A stretch of DNA of 64,000 nucleotides from Paralichthys olivaceus (taxonomy: Eukaryota > Chordata > Actinopteri > Pleuronectiformes > Paralichthyidae), in the NCBI RefSeq assembly GCF_024713975.1, contig NC_091113.1, positions 7,452,501-7,516,500 of the forward strand. Direction: 5' to 3'. Every line of letters begins with the position of its first letter. Position 1 is the stretch's first letter. Shown in pieces: positions 39,575 to 64,000 of the stretch. Both the position numbers and the translations under genes were made by a program. The notes below the pieces were generated by a model. It was given only the letters and a program-made list of their open reading frames with translations. It was not told the DNA's origin and made no database searches.

Positions 39575-39920
39575 CAACAACTTCACATCACGAGAACCAC
39601 TCCACCGGAGGTTTTCACCCCTCTGCGTTTATTTTTTTGTTGGTTTGTTTGCGAGCAAGATAACACAAAATCTACTCGACGAATTATCACCAAACTTCCC
39701 GAAAGGATGTGATACGTGTCAGAGAATAAAGGATTCTTTTCCCCACTCTTTTTGACCTTGTGTTTTTCTATATTTTCACAGGGTATAATTCATGGATTTT
39801 GATGAAAAAGATCAGGCATATTTAGGGGAGTGTTCAAAGTTGGAGCAGCTTGATTGAATTTACGGAGACTGTTTAGTCTAGTTCGCGCTCCACATCAGTG
39901 CCATGGTAAGTTCCCATGTT
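39575..39920 (+). mobile_element. Interspersed repeat family copy 1 (longest)
   Basis: The left part, starting CATCACGAGAACCACTCC, is shared with 41485-41565. The right part, with GATTTTGATGAAAAAGATCA and GGAGCAGCTTGATTGAATTT, is shared with 51820-51990. I also recall this sequence as a widespread teleost element. No coding frame survives. Confidence 0.65.
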
Positions 39921-41484
39921 TGGTCTCTGTAGTTCTCAGCCCTGAGGTGGTTCACTAATCTGCCTCATATGGAGTGTGCAGGTGGGTTTCATCAGGTTAG
40001 AATGACAGTGATGTGACAAATGCAATATGAGCAAACACACATGCCAATACCTGATATAATATTTGTCAACAGAGCCATGCCCACGTCAATACAGAGACAA
40101 AAACATGAATTAAAAAAAGGGCTCCTTTTGACATGTGTGCGGCAGATTATATGTTGTTGTCACATTGAGAAGGTTTTCTTTTCATGCCACACATTTCATT
40201 TGGTCAATTTGCCTTTGCCGAATCTCTCGAGCCACAGTTGCGCTTGACCAGCACCGTATTGATAAATGCATTTTGCTTTTGGTGCCACGCAAAGCCGGAG
40301 TTTTGCTCAGTACGCAATTTATAATGAATCATGGAATAAGCCTCTTTATTGTGCATCCTTGCTGTTTCAGAGGCCACAGGCACCTCCCTGATATTCAGAG
40401 GTCAGCTGGCCTGCTCCAGGTGAAGTTCAGCATTCACGTCATGAATCCTTCCCACAAGGACACCTGTTGGCTCCGGGTGATAAGAGGCAGCTGTTTCCTA
40501 AGGGCTCTATCAGTGAGACGTTCCTGCAAGGCAGCATTTAGGGGAGAGGGAGGCACTGGGCCCTCCGAGTATTTTACAGATATTACACACACACACTAAT
40601 TTAACCCTTATAAGAGGAGAGAAGGATGGAGCGTTTCCAAAATGAAACATTACACTTAAAAGTAGAAACGTTTTTAAAGTCAGGCTGCAGAGGGGCTTCA
40701 ACATCCTGCAGAGGGAGTTAGGTTCAGCGGTGGGTTTCTGGGATCGAAATCCACACAGACCCGTGCGTAACATCTTCACCTAATGAGTGAGGGAGGGAAG
40801 ACGAGGATATTGAATCCTGGGAATTCAAATGATATGCAGGGTCAGAGGCTTAACATCCCATCCCCCCATGACCACCTTCTTATTTTCCCTGTGTCAAACC
40901 TGCAGACACATACAGCGACCTATGCTGCCTGTATGTCCTTCAGGATTCTACAGCCTTTTTGATATCTGGCATATAATGTGCAGATAACCTTTGCTCATGG
41001 GAATCGCAGAGCAGAGCCAATCAACTGGAGAGCAGTTTCTCCATCATGTAAAACCTCAATATCGTTTAGAAGGTCAGAGGGTGTTATGATGATGATTATA
41101 CATAATTAACTGTACAAGCGAGATTTCTTTAATGAACTGTATTTTACATCCTGGTTATTTTAGGCATTTCCTCTGTGAAGGAGGTACATTTTTCTCTGGA
41201 GGTTTTGTGGAAAGCCGAAGCTGTGCACATGATTGGTGAGCCAAGCTCTTTCATGAATTATTCATATTGATTTAACCCTACTTACCACCGTGATGCCATC
41301 GGTCTTGTGCTTAGCCTTTACTTTCTCTTATCATAGACAACTGGAATTCCATACATTTTACTATGATTTCTCCAGAAGGAACTTATATATATATATATAT
41401 AGACATAATGCAGCAACCACAGAATGCACAATCATAAGTGGAGATATAGCTGTTAAATACACTCTTGTTTCACCTTTGAGGTAA

Positions 41485-41565
41485 AATAACTCTTCACATC
41501 ATGAGAACCACTCCAACACACAGGTTTTCACCCTGGTCCTTTTGTTGGTTTGTTTGTGAGCAAAA
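41485..41565 (+). mobile_element. Interspersed repeat family copy 2 (left part only)
   Basis: Reads CACATCATGAGAACCACTCC, then AGGTTTTCACCC, then TTTGTTGGTTTGTTTGTGAG. It aligns by eye with the left half of the element at 39575-39920. Confidence 0.65.
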
Positions 41566-42236
41566 TAAAAAAAAAAGATAGATATATAATATATTATCAT
41601 TCAGTTTATTGTTGCCGAGGTGCAGTCCAGAAAAGATCTGGCTTGGGTTTGTAAGTCTTCTATTAAACTGCATTGCAGTTTGTTTGAACTAAGTATGTGT
41701 TATATATATCCCCCCAACAAGTTCTACAGGATCCAAGATTCAAAACACATTTTCTTTTCTCAATAAAGTATGAGATGCCACTGCAGTGAACTGAGCTTGT
41801 TTAGTTCTCTCTTTACTTATTTAGATTATTCGTTCTTCTGCGAACACATCTCATATATTTCTTACAGTGCGCACTGAAATTATTAATTACTCTCATCTCA
41901 AGTATCTCTCTGCATGGAAGCTAGAATATTATTAATCATTGAAGTATAATGAGGACAGATGGTCCAGTCATGTTGGTTTCACTTTGTACAACCAGCTCCA
42001 TGTTGTTTCTGTCATTATATGTCCGAAATAACAGTTTGATTTGAAAGTCTCTTGAAATTGCAAAGTCTAGTCTAGCACTCACACAAACCTTGCACCCTCC
42101 TGAGTTCCCCCGTGTCTTTGCATCCAGTGTTGTGCTTTAGTTACCAAATCTCTTGTGCGTCCTTCAAAACAGAATTCAGAACCCTTCCTATCTTCTTCTC
42201 TGGCCCTTATCTCTATGGAGCGTCCTTCACGGGCCC

Positions 42237-42243
42237 TATAAAG
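42237..42243 (+). promoter_or_regulatory. star2: TATA box of the StAR-like gene
   Basis: TATAAAG 48 bp before the start codon, in a short pyrimidine-rich leader. This fits the TATA-type promoters of StAR genes and predicts a leader of roughly 25 bases. An SF-1-like core, CCTTG at 42088-42092, lies about 145 bp further upstream, but it is too short to be convincing. Confidence 0.55.
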
Positions 42244-42290
42244 TTCACAGTCGCTCTCTTACTTTGCTGTCACTGCCGGAGACAGCCAGC

Positions 42291-45200
42291 ATGCTGCCTG
42301 CTGTCGTGAAGCTCTGCTGTGGAATCTCCTACCCACACCTGAGGAGTACAGCAGGTAAACACTGTTATCTTACAGGAATTCCAATGCAAAGGCAGCACCG
42401 TTACTCCTCCTTTTTTTTTTTAAACCCCTATGAATCTCTTCTCAATCTTGCAGGACTTCAACGCACAGCGATGGCAGTGATAGGCCAGGAGATCGCACAC
42501 CTGCAGCGGTGGGGACAAATGCAACCACGCATGAGAACACATGCTGGTTTAAATTATAATGGTAAATATACAACTCATGTTAGACATGTTTATTGTTGCT
42601 GGACGTAGCGTTTAGGCTTCTAGGCTCCGACTTCATCACCTCCCCCAGATATGATTATGTAAATATGCTTGGAGTGATGAACAACTATTTATAACTCCCC
42701 TGTTGGAGCCTACAGGTGGATGCAGCAGTAGAGGGGGGGCAAGCAAAGGGAGATATGGGAAAAGTTTGCAGCTCAAACAGACTGCCAAATTGGGAGGGTG
42801 TGTATTAGTGAGGATTTTGGAGAGTGAAAGAAATAACATGAGTTGGGCAGCGCAGCACGTTTGTATATCATTCTGTGTGTGGCTCTTGGAAAGAGGCTTT
42901 AACTGCAGTACATTTCGCAGAGTCCAAGAGAGAAGATGCGCCAGCAAAAGACGATCAGCTGTTCTATGTGCAACAAGGCCGAGGAGCAATGAGGAAGGCT
43001 CTCTGTATGTTGGAGGACAAAGACGGGTGGAAAGTGGAGATCAGAGAGGTAATGTCTGATCTCAAAGACGTGTCTTCAGCTGCTCTGGACCAAAGTGTCA
43101 ATTTTATTACAATTGCACCTTTTATGTCCCTATGACCTGTGTGTTGATCTGTCTAGAGCAACGGGGATGTGATCTGCAGCAAAGTAATGCCAGGGGCCAG
43201 GAAGGTCTTCAGGCTGGAGGCAGTGCTGGAGGCTGGTGTGGACGAACTCTATGACCTCCTGTTCACCAGAGTGGAGGAGATGCACCAGTGGAACCCGAGC
43301 ATACAGCATATCAAAGTGAGCCACTCATCTTTCAACAGGTCACAAATAATTATATATTTAGAAAATTGAAATACCACATACAAGTACTCTTAAAGAAGCC
43401 CAGCGTTTAGAGAGAGTTTGGTTAAAAATATGCTCAGTTGTCTTCTTCTTCTGCACTTTTCTGTTTAAAGTCATGATTTGTTGAGATCATATTTAAGCAG
43501 TGAGAAACGTGTTCTCACGTTGCTCGGCCTGTCATTACATATATCCCAGTCCAGCAGTTCAAGTGCTGCGCCGCAAATTAAATTGAATATTTTGCTGTAG
43601 GTTCTGAAGCACGTTGGGCCCGAAACGATCGTCACTCATGAGGTTTCGGCCGAGACGGCAGGAAATCTAATTGGCCAAAGGGATTTCCTGAGTGTCAGAC
43701 ATAGCTGCAAACAAAAGTCCTGTGTTTATCTTGGAGGAGCAGCGATTCAGCTGGAGGCGATCCCACCTCAGGCGGGCTTTGTGAGGTACGGGGATCATTT
43801 ACACACCCGCTAACAACTCTTTCTCAACCCGACATTAATCATACTGTGCTCAAATGTATTCAACAGCTCCATTCAACTTCCTCTAATACAGAACAGAATA
43901 TACTCGACCGTGATAAATGCCCTTTTTAGTTACTTTGGCATTTCAGTTTGTTATTACAGTCTTTGCAATAGCACTGGCTAATATCAGTGGCCTTAAACGT
44001 CTGCAGCCGTATCTTGTGTTATTAGAGTGACGTCAGCGGATGTTGAAGGATGTTAAGAAAGAGGAACAGAATAGACAACAAAAGAATGTTTTTATAGCTG
44101 CCGTGTTTGAACTTGGACTCTTCAAAGTAAATTTCTGAAGTTCTGCAAAAACATTTTTTCCTGAGTAAAAGTAAGAACTTGCTTTTAAATTGGTAAAATA
44201 TTAAAAGCAGAGGTGCTTGCTCACTGTAGCTTTATCCCTTATGCAACAGTCTACTATATCATTCACTTTGCCTACTGTGCATTCTGTTCACACAAGAATA
44301 AAATTGTCATATTAATACAGAATGCTCTGGATGATATGGACAATCATATAATCAAAATAATAAAAACTAACTCTTGGATGAATTAATGATTTTTATTTGT
44401 GTGTTTCCAGAGCTGAGGATGGACCGACCTGCATCGTCATTCAGCCTCTGGACGGGGACACGAGAAAGAGTCACTTCACGTGGCTTCTTAATATGGACGT
44501 GAAGGTAAATAAATGCACACACACATTTAACAGTGAATAGAAAAAAACATCTACAGACTCACAATGGGAGGAAATATCATTTTCTGCAGCAATTATTTGT
44601 TTCCTTTATCTGCAAATTCTGCCTTAGCATTTCCACTCACACCATGCTTTAATCATATGAGTAGTGTGTTTCTCTCTTTTTTTGCTGTTTCTAATAAATT
44701 AACAACTTGTCTGAGCCAAGCATCAAAACACAATTACTGCAGTCATGTTAGGAAACTTTTTGTCTGAATCCGTTCTGCAGTAAACATCGAGCACCTTGTT
44801 TACATGCTCCAAGGATTCACAGACACAAATGACTGTGACATGAAACACACAATTGTGCTGGAAAAAATCAACATGCATGTGGCAGTCAACCATGACACTG
44901 GGCTCTCCCACACACAGCCAGAGACAAATGTGTAGCTTTTCTGCATTCTACTCTCACACACACACACACACACATCAGCAAACATAAATTAGACTAAACT
45001 TTAAAGAGGTCCAGCTCAGTGTCTCTGTCAGTGTCTCAGTTCTGAGTCTCTCTGACGCAGCTCAGCCGCTGCCTTTTAAACCTGAGGATCAATCAGCTAA
45101 CAGCTCTCACCTGCGCTGATTGATCCTCCAGTGCAGGTGAAGGTTCTCTCCCAGCCCCCTCCCCTCCACAACGCACAAGTATCCAGATGACTGAGATAAG

Positions 45201-45912
45201 GAAGCAGAGCTGAGGAGGCTGGAGGCACAAATAAGCACATTCAGTGATGAAATGATTAATACATAAAGAGACTGCTGTGTTTGTGCAGCTGGTGTGTGAT
45301 CCATTCACATCACTGACAGGAAATGACTTGATTTAGCTCCTCATTTGACACGATGCATAGAAATTATGCATAATATGTAAACATGATACAGAATACACAG
45401 GATATATAAAATGGATGTGTATTAAGTATGGAATGACGCACTACTTTAAGTGCTAATGCTGACATTTTGAGTATGTCCTTTTTTTCATTTACTTTTCTCC
45501 GTCTCTGTTTTCCAGTCACCACTGCTACACTGGAAGATAATTACTGAACCTTTTAAATTGACAACATATCCTTGAGTTATAAACAAGAGTTGTTGGGTTC
45601 GAGTTAAGGAGTCAGTTTGCTCATTATCATCAACATTGTCCAGTTTAGTCCCTGAATGGGAATTTAATTTATATTATTTCTTTATTGTCATTATTTATTA
45701 TTTATATTGTCATTATTTATAATGACAATAAAGAATATCAGGACCTGATAATTAAACTACTTTGCTGTTGTGATGTGAGGGTTTACCAGAGCTACCTTTT
45801 TTTTCAGGGCTGGCTGCCAAAGTCCATTGTCAATCAGGCTTTGCCTCGCGCACAGCTGGATTTCACCAGACACCTCCGCAGACGACTCACAGCGAGTGCC
45901 ACCCTGGGCTGA
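42291..45912 (+). CDS. star2: Steroidogenic acute regulatory protein paralogue (StAR2-like), complete, 7 exons
   Basis: START-domain protein that delivers cholesterol to the inner mitochondrial membrane for steroid synthesis. Exons: 42291-42354, 42454-42561, 42921-43048, 43157-43315, 43601-43785, 44411-44504, 45808-45912. The frame is kept throughout: 280 residues plus stop, against 285 in human, with the seven-exon layout I recall for STAR. The N-terminus (MLPAVVKLCCGISYPHLRS) closely matches zebrafish Star and is a likely mitochondrial leader. The START part shows WNPSIQHIK, THEVSAETAGN, RDFLSVR, GPTCIV, WLLNMDVKGWLPKSIVNQ and a basic C-terminus. Residues equivalent to human E169, R182 and R188, which are lost in lipoid adrenal hyperplasia, are kept. 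The leader exon lacks the WINQVRRRSSLLG motif with its PKA site, and the second site reads KQKS instead of RRGS. That divergence is why I prefer star2 over star. It lies between tbata and adamts14. Confidence 0.92.
44505..45807 (+). other. star2: Intron 6 of the StAR-like gene
   Basis: A 1.3-kb intron with a short (CA)n tract at 44953-44974 and an inverted ATTTATTATTTATA-type sequence around 45680-45730. I see no exon or mobile element. Minus-strand frames at 44723-45308 have no support. Confidence 0.65.
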
Positions 45913-46247
45913 CTGAGAGTAACACCCACTTGTCAGCAGTGACAGCACCCTGTCATCATTCACAGGGGAAGACTGAGAGATGGAGGCACAGTATCAGCCT
46001 AGCTGTTTGGCAGAAGGACGCCCTTTCAGCGAGAGCAGAGGAGCTGCCTGCAGGAGAAGCTCTGCCCTTAACGCTGTGCAGAGCAGAGCTGGAGGACATC
46101 AGCAGCCAGGGCCAGCCTGGCACTAAAAAAACTGGCTTCTAATAGGAAATAATAACAAGTGTGCCACTCAGACCTCATTAACATTGTGGAGTCAACACTC
46201 CGTCAATAACACGCGTAGCTGCACTCTGCGTATGAATGGATAAAATC

Positions 46248-46253
46248 AATAAA
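46248..46253 (+). terminator. star2: Polyadenylation signal AATAAA for the StAR-like gene
   Basis: AATAAA 336 bp after the stop codon, in the sequence ATCAATAAAGTG, with a TTTATTTTC-rich stretch about 25 bp later. Confidence 0.6.
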
Positions 46254-46614
46254 GTGATTTAATTGTTTCAGCTTCCAGATTTATTTTCACACTTTCATCA
46301 TTGTACAGGAAAAATTATAAACTACACTTCATAACAGACGCCTCTTCTGCATTCAATACAGTAAATAGAGGACTCGATTAAAACTGGCTTAACCTGGGAA
46401 TAGAAGATCTGAGGTCTGTAATAACTTGCTCCCGCCCCCTAGAAAAAAAAAGGGATAAATGAAAATATGATACAAAACCAATCCATTCCATAATTTCCAA
46501 GGTGCATACTAAGTGCAAACCCCTAACAGGGGGGCTGCAGAGGGTTGGGGGTTCCATAGTGCATGCCAAAGGTACTCAAGTCCAAAATCCTGCATGATTG
46601 ATGTGGGATAAAGT

Positions 46615-46700
46615 GCTGCAATGGCAAAACTCTACTGTAAATTGCTTTGAGTGGTCATCGAGGGATTCAATATTATAGAGGCACAATATAAAACCACTAT
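46615..46700 (-). repeat. Fragment resembling the 27690-27830 repeat
   Basis: Contains GCTTTGAGTGGTCATCGAGG and AATATAAAACCACTATC, which resemble the other end of the same common fish element in reverse orientation. Confidence 0.45.
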
Positions 46701-47734
46701 CTCAGACACACAAATGCAATAAGATGTTATCGTTTCCGACTTTGGTAGAAAGCTTGTTATGTTAGGTCATGGGCTTTTAGAATATGGTGTCATTGTAGTT
46801 CCCTGTTAATTGCTGATCAAATTATGGGGTTTCTAAAAAAAAAAAAAGAAGCTCATTGCTGTGGATGTAGTCAGCTATTCTCATGGGGCCCCATAACATT
46901 CCTTGCTTTGCCTATCAACGCCCCTGCACATAGTCATACGTTTCCACCACAGCCAAGCAAGAAGTAACAACAGTAATTGAGGACAGTGAAATAACAACAA
47001 TCTTAATTCTTTCAAATGTCTTTTACTTTGTTCTCCATACCACTTTAAAAATTCAATAAATATTAACATTTAAAGCTTTCATTCACGTATGTATATACAA
47101 GAACTATACAATAAACATAATGATGTCACGGACTGCAATGCAGAAATGGTGTAACACGATGACCGATCACAGTCTGCAGACTTACAGCATCACCTGTATT
47201 TTCCAATTGCAAAACACAACTTTTCATGACTTGAAATTTACACTATATACATTATTATCTGAAAAATATATCAGTTACAAAAAAAAAACATCATGATTTA
47301 TTGTTTTCTGAAATCTTTATGTTCTTAAAGCGTTGAAGCGACTGACTTCAAAGTGAGGGCATGCTGCAGCGGGGATGATCCTCGCTGCTTTATCACCACA
47401 ACATTGTATGCGGACATTGAAAATAAAAGAGCACCGGGGACATGAAGCCCTCTGCCTGGAGTGATGACTATGAAACCTAGAGTGTGCCGAGGAAATAATT
47501 ATAGACTTAGTATTGTGTTATTATTAATTTTTTTTAAACGGACAAATCAAAAAAGCTACGATATAGTGCTTAAGTTACCATTAAGAAATGTTTAAATGTT
47601 TTTATAATGTTTTCTGTACAATTTGTTCATGAAAATTTGGCTAAAGAAGTTTTTGCACATTATTTTTGTGTAACATTTGAGTAATTTGCTCACTTTCATC
47701 AGAGTAAGATGAAAAGATTGACATCACTCATCTG

Positions 47735-47830
47735 CAAAATGTGAGCCTAATGTTAGCAGGCGGCTAGCTTAGCATTACAACTGGAAGCGGAGGGAGAAAC
47801 AGCTAAAAAAAATATGAAACACCAAACATG
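47735..47830 (+). mobile_element. Teleost interspersed repeat fragment (GCTAGCTTAGC-type)
   Basis: Reads GGCTAGCTTAGCATTACAAC and TGGAAGCGGAGGGAGAAACA, a pattern I recall from many fish introns. Short and decayed. Confidence 0.45.
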
Positions 47831-48664
47831 GGTTAATCCCTTCACTGGCAGCATCATGACAACTAAACATGTAGAGAGGATCACTGTGAGTGTTGTTGTT
47901 GTTGTTTAATGTGAATAATATAATAATAACTTGTTTGGTCTAAAATAAATTGTGATAAAATAAGGAAAAACTGCTTTATTTAGCTTTTTGTTTATCAGGC
48001 TGTTAGGCTGTGAATCTAAACACAACATATATATTAAAAGGTTATAAAATGCACCTTGCAATTTAATTTTCATTTCCACTTCATTAATTAATATTTTTAA
48101 AAGACAGAAACAACATTTTTTAAATCTAGAACAGGATTTCAATGCATAATTCAAATCTTTATGAAATAAGTGAATATTAAAAAGTATGAATAGATTTTCA
48201 AGTGGTCTATAAATATTCTTTTGGCACACTCAGGACCCCCAGGTTGCACCTGTATGCCTGCAACCTGACAACCTTTGAGCACTCGTCATGTTCACAATAC
48301 CAGTTCAATAGTAGTTCTAATGCACTTCAGAAAAACAGGCTTACACAATTGTACACAGATAAAAACATGAATGTAGCAATGCAGTCATCACATTTTGAAC
48401 ACGTCTTGTAGTCGTTTTAGTTTACAGCACCTTCGTTTTGACAACTTTTTTTCTCCCATTTCATATTTGAAGCACAGAGAGTGACACAGGTCGCTCTGGA
48501 GATTTGATGAGGTAACCATCACTGGTCAGTTCACTGGCATGGAAAAAAAAAAGAAAAGAAAATATCTGCAGCCTTACTGCAAGTCTATCAGATGCTACGT
48601 AGGCTGAGCTGATGTATAAGAGCATCTCACTGAGGGGCACGTTCACAACATCTCTCACTGTTTG

Positions 48665-62475
<13,811 letters not shown>

Positions 62476-63151
62476 CTGCAGAAACAGAAGAAGCAGTTTG
62501 ATATATGAAATGTTATACTTGCAGTACTCCCATCACTGCTAGGATGCAAGAACAGTGATGTTTCTATCGTCTTAATTATTATATAAACTGTTTTGAAGAG
62601 TTTAATAACTAAACATCTAATATATGTGTATATTGCTTGATGTTATATCAGCTTTACAATTATTTCTTCACATTTACAAACTTTTCAAGTTTGAAAATGC
62701 TTCATTGAACATGTTTGCGGTTTTTACAGAAAAATATGTCCAATATGTTGACATACTATTCACTCATTTACAAATGTTATCCTAAGCCTAAAGGCTAAAA
62801 ACTACTAACAATTACGCCATTTTGAATTGAATTTGAATGTCGAGGCTTACAGACACTGGGATGACACCACAGGAGCAGAGTAGAGGCATTTTATGTTTAA
62901 GTGGTCGCACAGTTATTTAACTCTTCTGTAAACTCAATGTAGGCATTTTCTTCACCTCGCTGTGTCTCTAAAAGTGCCAGATCTGCACACTGAATATTAA
63001 AGACCTGACGAATAACAAGGCTTAACCGAGGATGAAATTGTGCAGTGATTGACAACAACAACACTGCTCATACACAATGTGTGAGGCCGGGGAAATGGAA
63101 TGAAAGCATCCGGGGGAACTGGCAAAACATTTGTCTTTCTTCTCCCCAACG

Positions 63152-63190
<39 letters not shown>

Positions 63191-64000
63191 GTGTATTGCG
63201 TGCTGCAAGAGCCGGGCCGGTGACACATTCAACATGTCTGAGCTCATCTAATTGCTGCTGTGCAAACACAATCTTTCTGCTTTGGAAACCACACAGAAGA
63301 AGAGTAAACGTAAAATGCCCTCAGCCTCCAGGTCGCACTTGAGGAAAGACGAGCTTATGACTACAGCAAATACTGACAGAGTCTGTCACCGTGTGGAGGA
63401 TGTTTCGTTTTAGCTGCAACTCATTACCACAGCAAAATACTGTAGGAGAGGAAAATAATAAATATAAATATTAAATATTAGATGTAATTTCTACATTCAA
63501 CAGCAAACTAATACTATTTGCAACTACATCACGGTAAGATACGAACCCCAGCAAAAGCCACCTCAACTCTGGAAACCCAGTCATCTCCCTTTAAATCTCT
63601 ACAAACAGACTCTGCACGTGAATATGTCTGGAGACGAGGGATGAGATTTGCCGACCCGAAGCCTTTTAGTTTACGTTTCTATTTTGACAAATCACGTTTG
63701 AGCAGGCTTCGGTTGCCAACAGGTAAACAGTCCTTGTGGATTATTCTTATCAGTATGAGTTACTGAAACAAACAGCGTCTACTTCTTAATATTCATTTAT
63801 GGTAATAAAAACAACATGGGGCTATTTCAGTATGATTGTGCTCTGCATCATTAACACATGATTACAATGTGATTATTACACTATTCAATGTAAACAACTG
63901 TAACCTGCAGCAGCTTTGCCTGCAAAATAATGTATTTTTTAGCTTCTTACTGTTTTTAAATGTGCAGCTCTTTACTGTATTCTTTATTTTGGAATCCTGT
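62476..64000 (-). other. adamts14: adamts14 upstream intron (runs off the window)
   Basis: The exon ending at 62475 starts at a clean acceptor (TTTCTGCAG), so this DNA is intron. I looked for the preceding catalytic exon (a frame ending like VGYRQ before a donor) and did not find it. A GT microsatellite lies at 63154-63194; nothing else is evident. Confidence 0.65.
63154..63194. repeat. (GT)n microsatellite
   Basis: About 20 GT units with one TT interruption. Confidence 0.93.

Larger units (their letters stand above)
38385..42230. other. Repeat-rich spacer between tbata and the StAR-like gene
   Basis: No supported gene. It holds the repeats listed separately: 38450-38670, 38790-38818, 38921-38970, 39055-39225, 39575-39920 and 41485-41565. 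The longest open frame (40135-40599, 154 codons) looks like chance. The stretch 40880-41280 shows no repeat or exon I can name. Confidence 0.6.
46260..48660. other. Spacer between the convergent StAR-like and adamts14 genes
   Basis: About 2.4 kb that should include the adamts14 3' UTR at its right side. Plus-strand TTTATT near 47973, an AATAAA on the minus strand, is one possible signal. Two repeat fragments lie at 46615-46700 and 47735-47830. I see no gene; the minus-strand frame at 47906-48229 is Leu/Ile/Asn/Lys-rich, AT-driven sequence. Confidence 0.55.

Noticed and set aside
40135-40599. 154-codon open frame in the tbata to StAR-like spacer
   Set aside because: No domain, no similarity I recognise, and it ends in a CA tract. 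Treated as chance, though an unknown transcript cannot be excluded.
42291-45912. Calling the gene canonical star
   Set aside because: The conserved leader motif and both standard PKA contexts are missing, so star2 fits better. A phylogeny is needed to be certain.

Overview
This is vertebrate nuclear DNA, almost certainly from a teleost fish. Genes are split into many short exons with GT-AG introns. Long (CA)n/(GT)n microsatellites are common, the DNA between genes is AT-rich, and several repeats resemble well-known fish interspersed elements and LINE tails. Nothing points to a bacterial, phage or organelle origin. Homology statements come from my memory of human and zebrafish proteins; no database was searched.

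Layout. 1-6.7 kb: upstream intergenic DNA with a long CA microsatellite and a GC-richer block holding a YY1-type motif. 6.9-22.3 kb, plus strand: polr3a, complete in 31 coding exons (1390 codons plus stop), the largest subunit of RNA polymerase III. 25.3-29.4 kb, minus strand: a complete six-exon QRFP/26RFa receptor (GPR103 family), convergent with polr3a. 29.6-33 kb: intergenic DNA with remains of two different LINEs and another fish repeat. 33.4-38.3 kb, plus strand: tbata (SPATIAL), eight short coding exons, easily missed because most are under 190 bp. 38.4-42.2 kb: a repeat-rich spacer. 42.3-45.9 kb, plus strand: a complete seven-exon StAR-like gene of 280 codons, best read as the teleost paralogue star2. 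48.7-62.5 kb, minus strand: 17 exons of adamts14, a procollagen N-proteinase, from the catalytic domain to the stop codon. Its signal peptide, prodomain and first catalytic exons lie beyond the right edge.

Synteny. As I recall, POLR3A, TBATA and ADAMTS14 all map to human 10q22, so the block is an old linkage group. The QRFP receptor and the StAR paralogue inside it are not in the human block as I remember it. That makes them candidates for paralogues kept in fish and lost or moved in mammals.

Functions. The five genes do not form a pathway: Pol III transcription, neuropeptide signalling, a thymus/testis-associated protein, mitochondrial cholesterol import and collagen processing. The interest lies in the paralogues. 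The StAR-like protein keeps lipid-pocket residues but lacks the usual PKA site in the leader and has a weakened second one. The receptor sits at an unexpected locus. One polr3a intron is of the GC-AG type.
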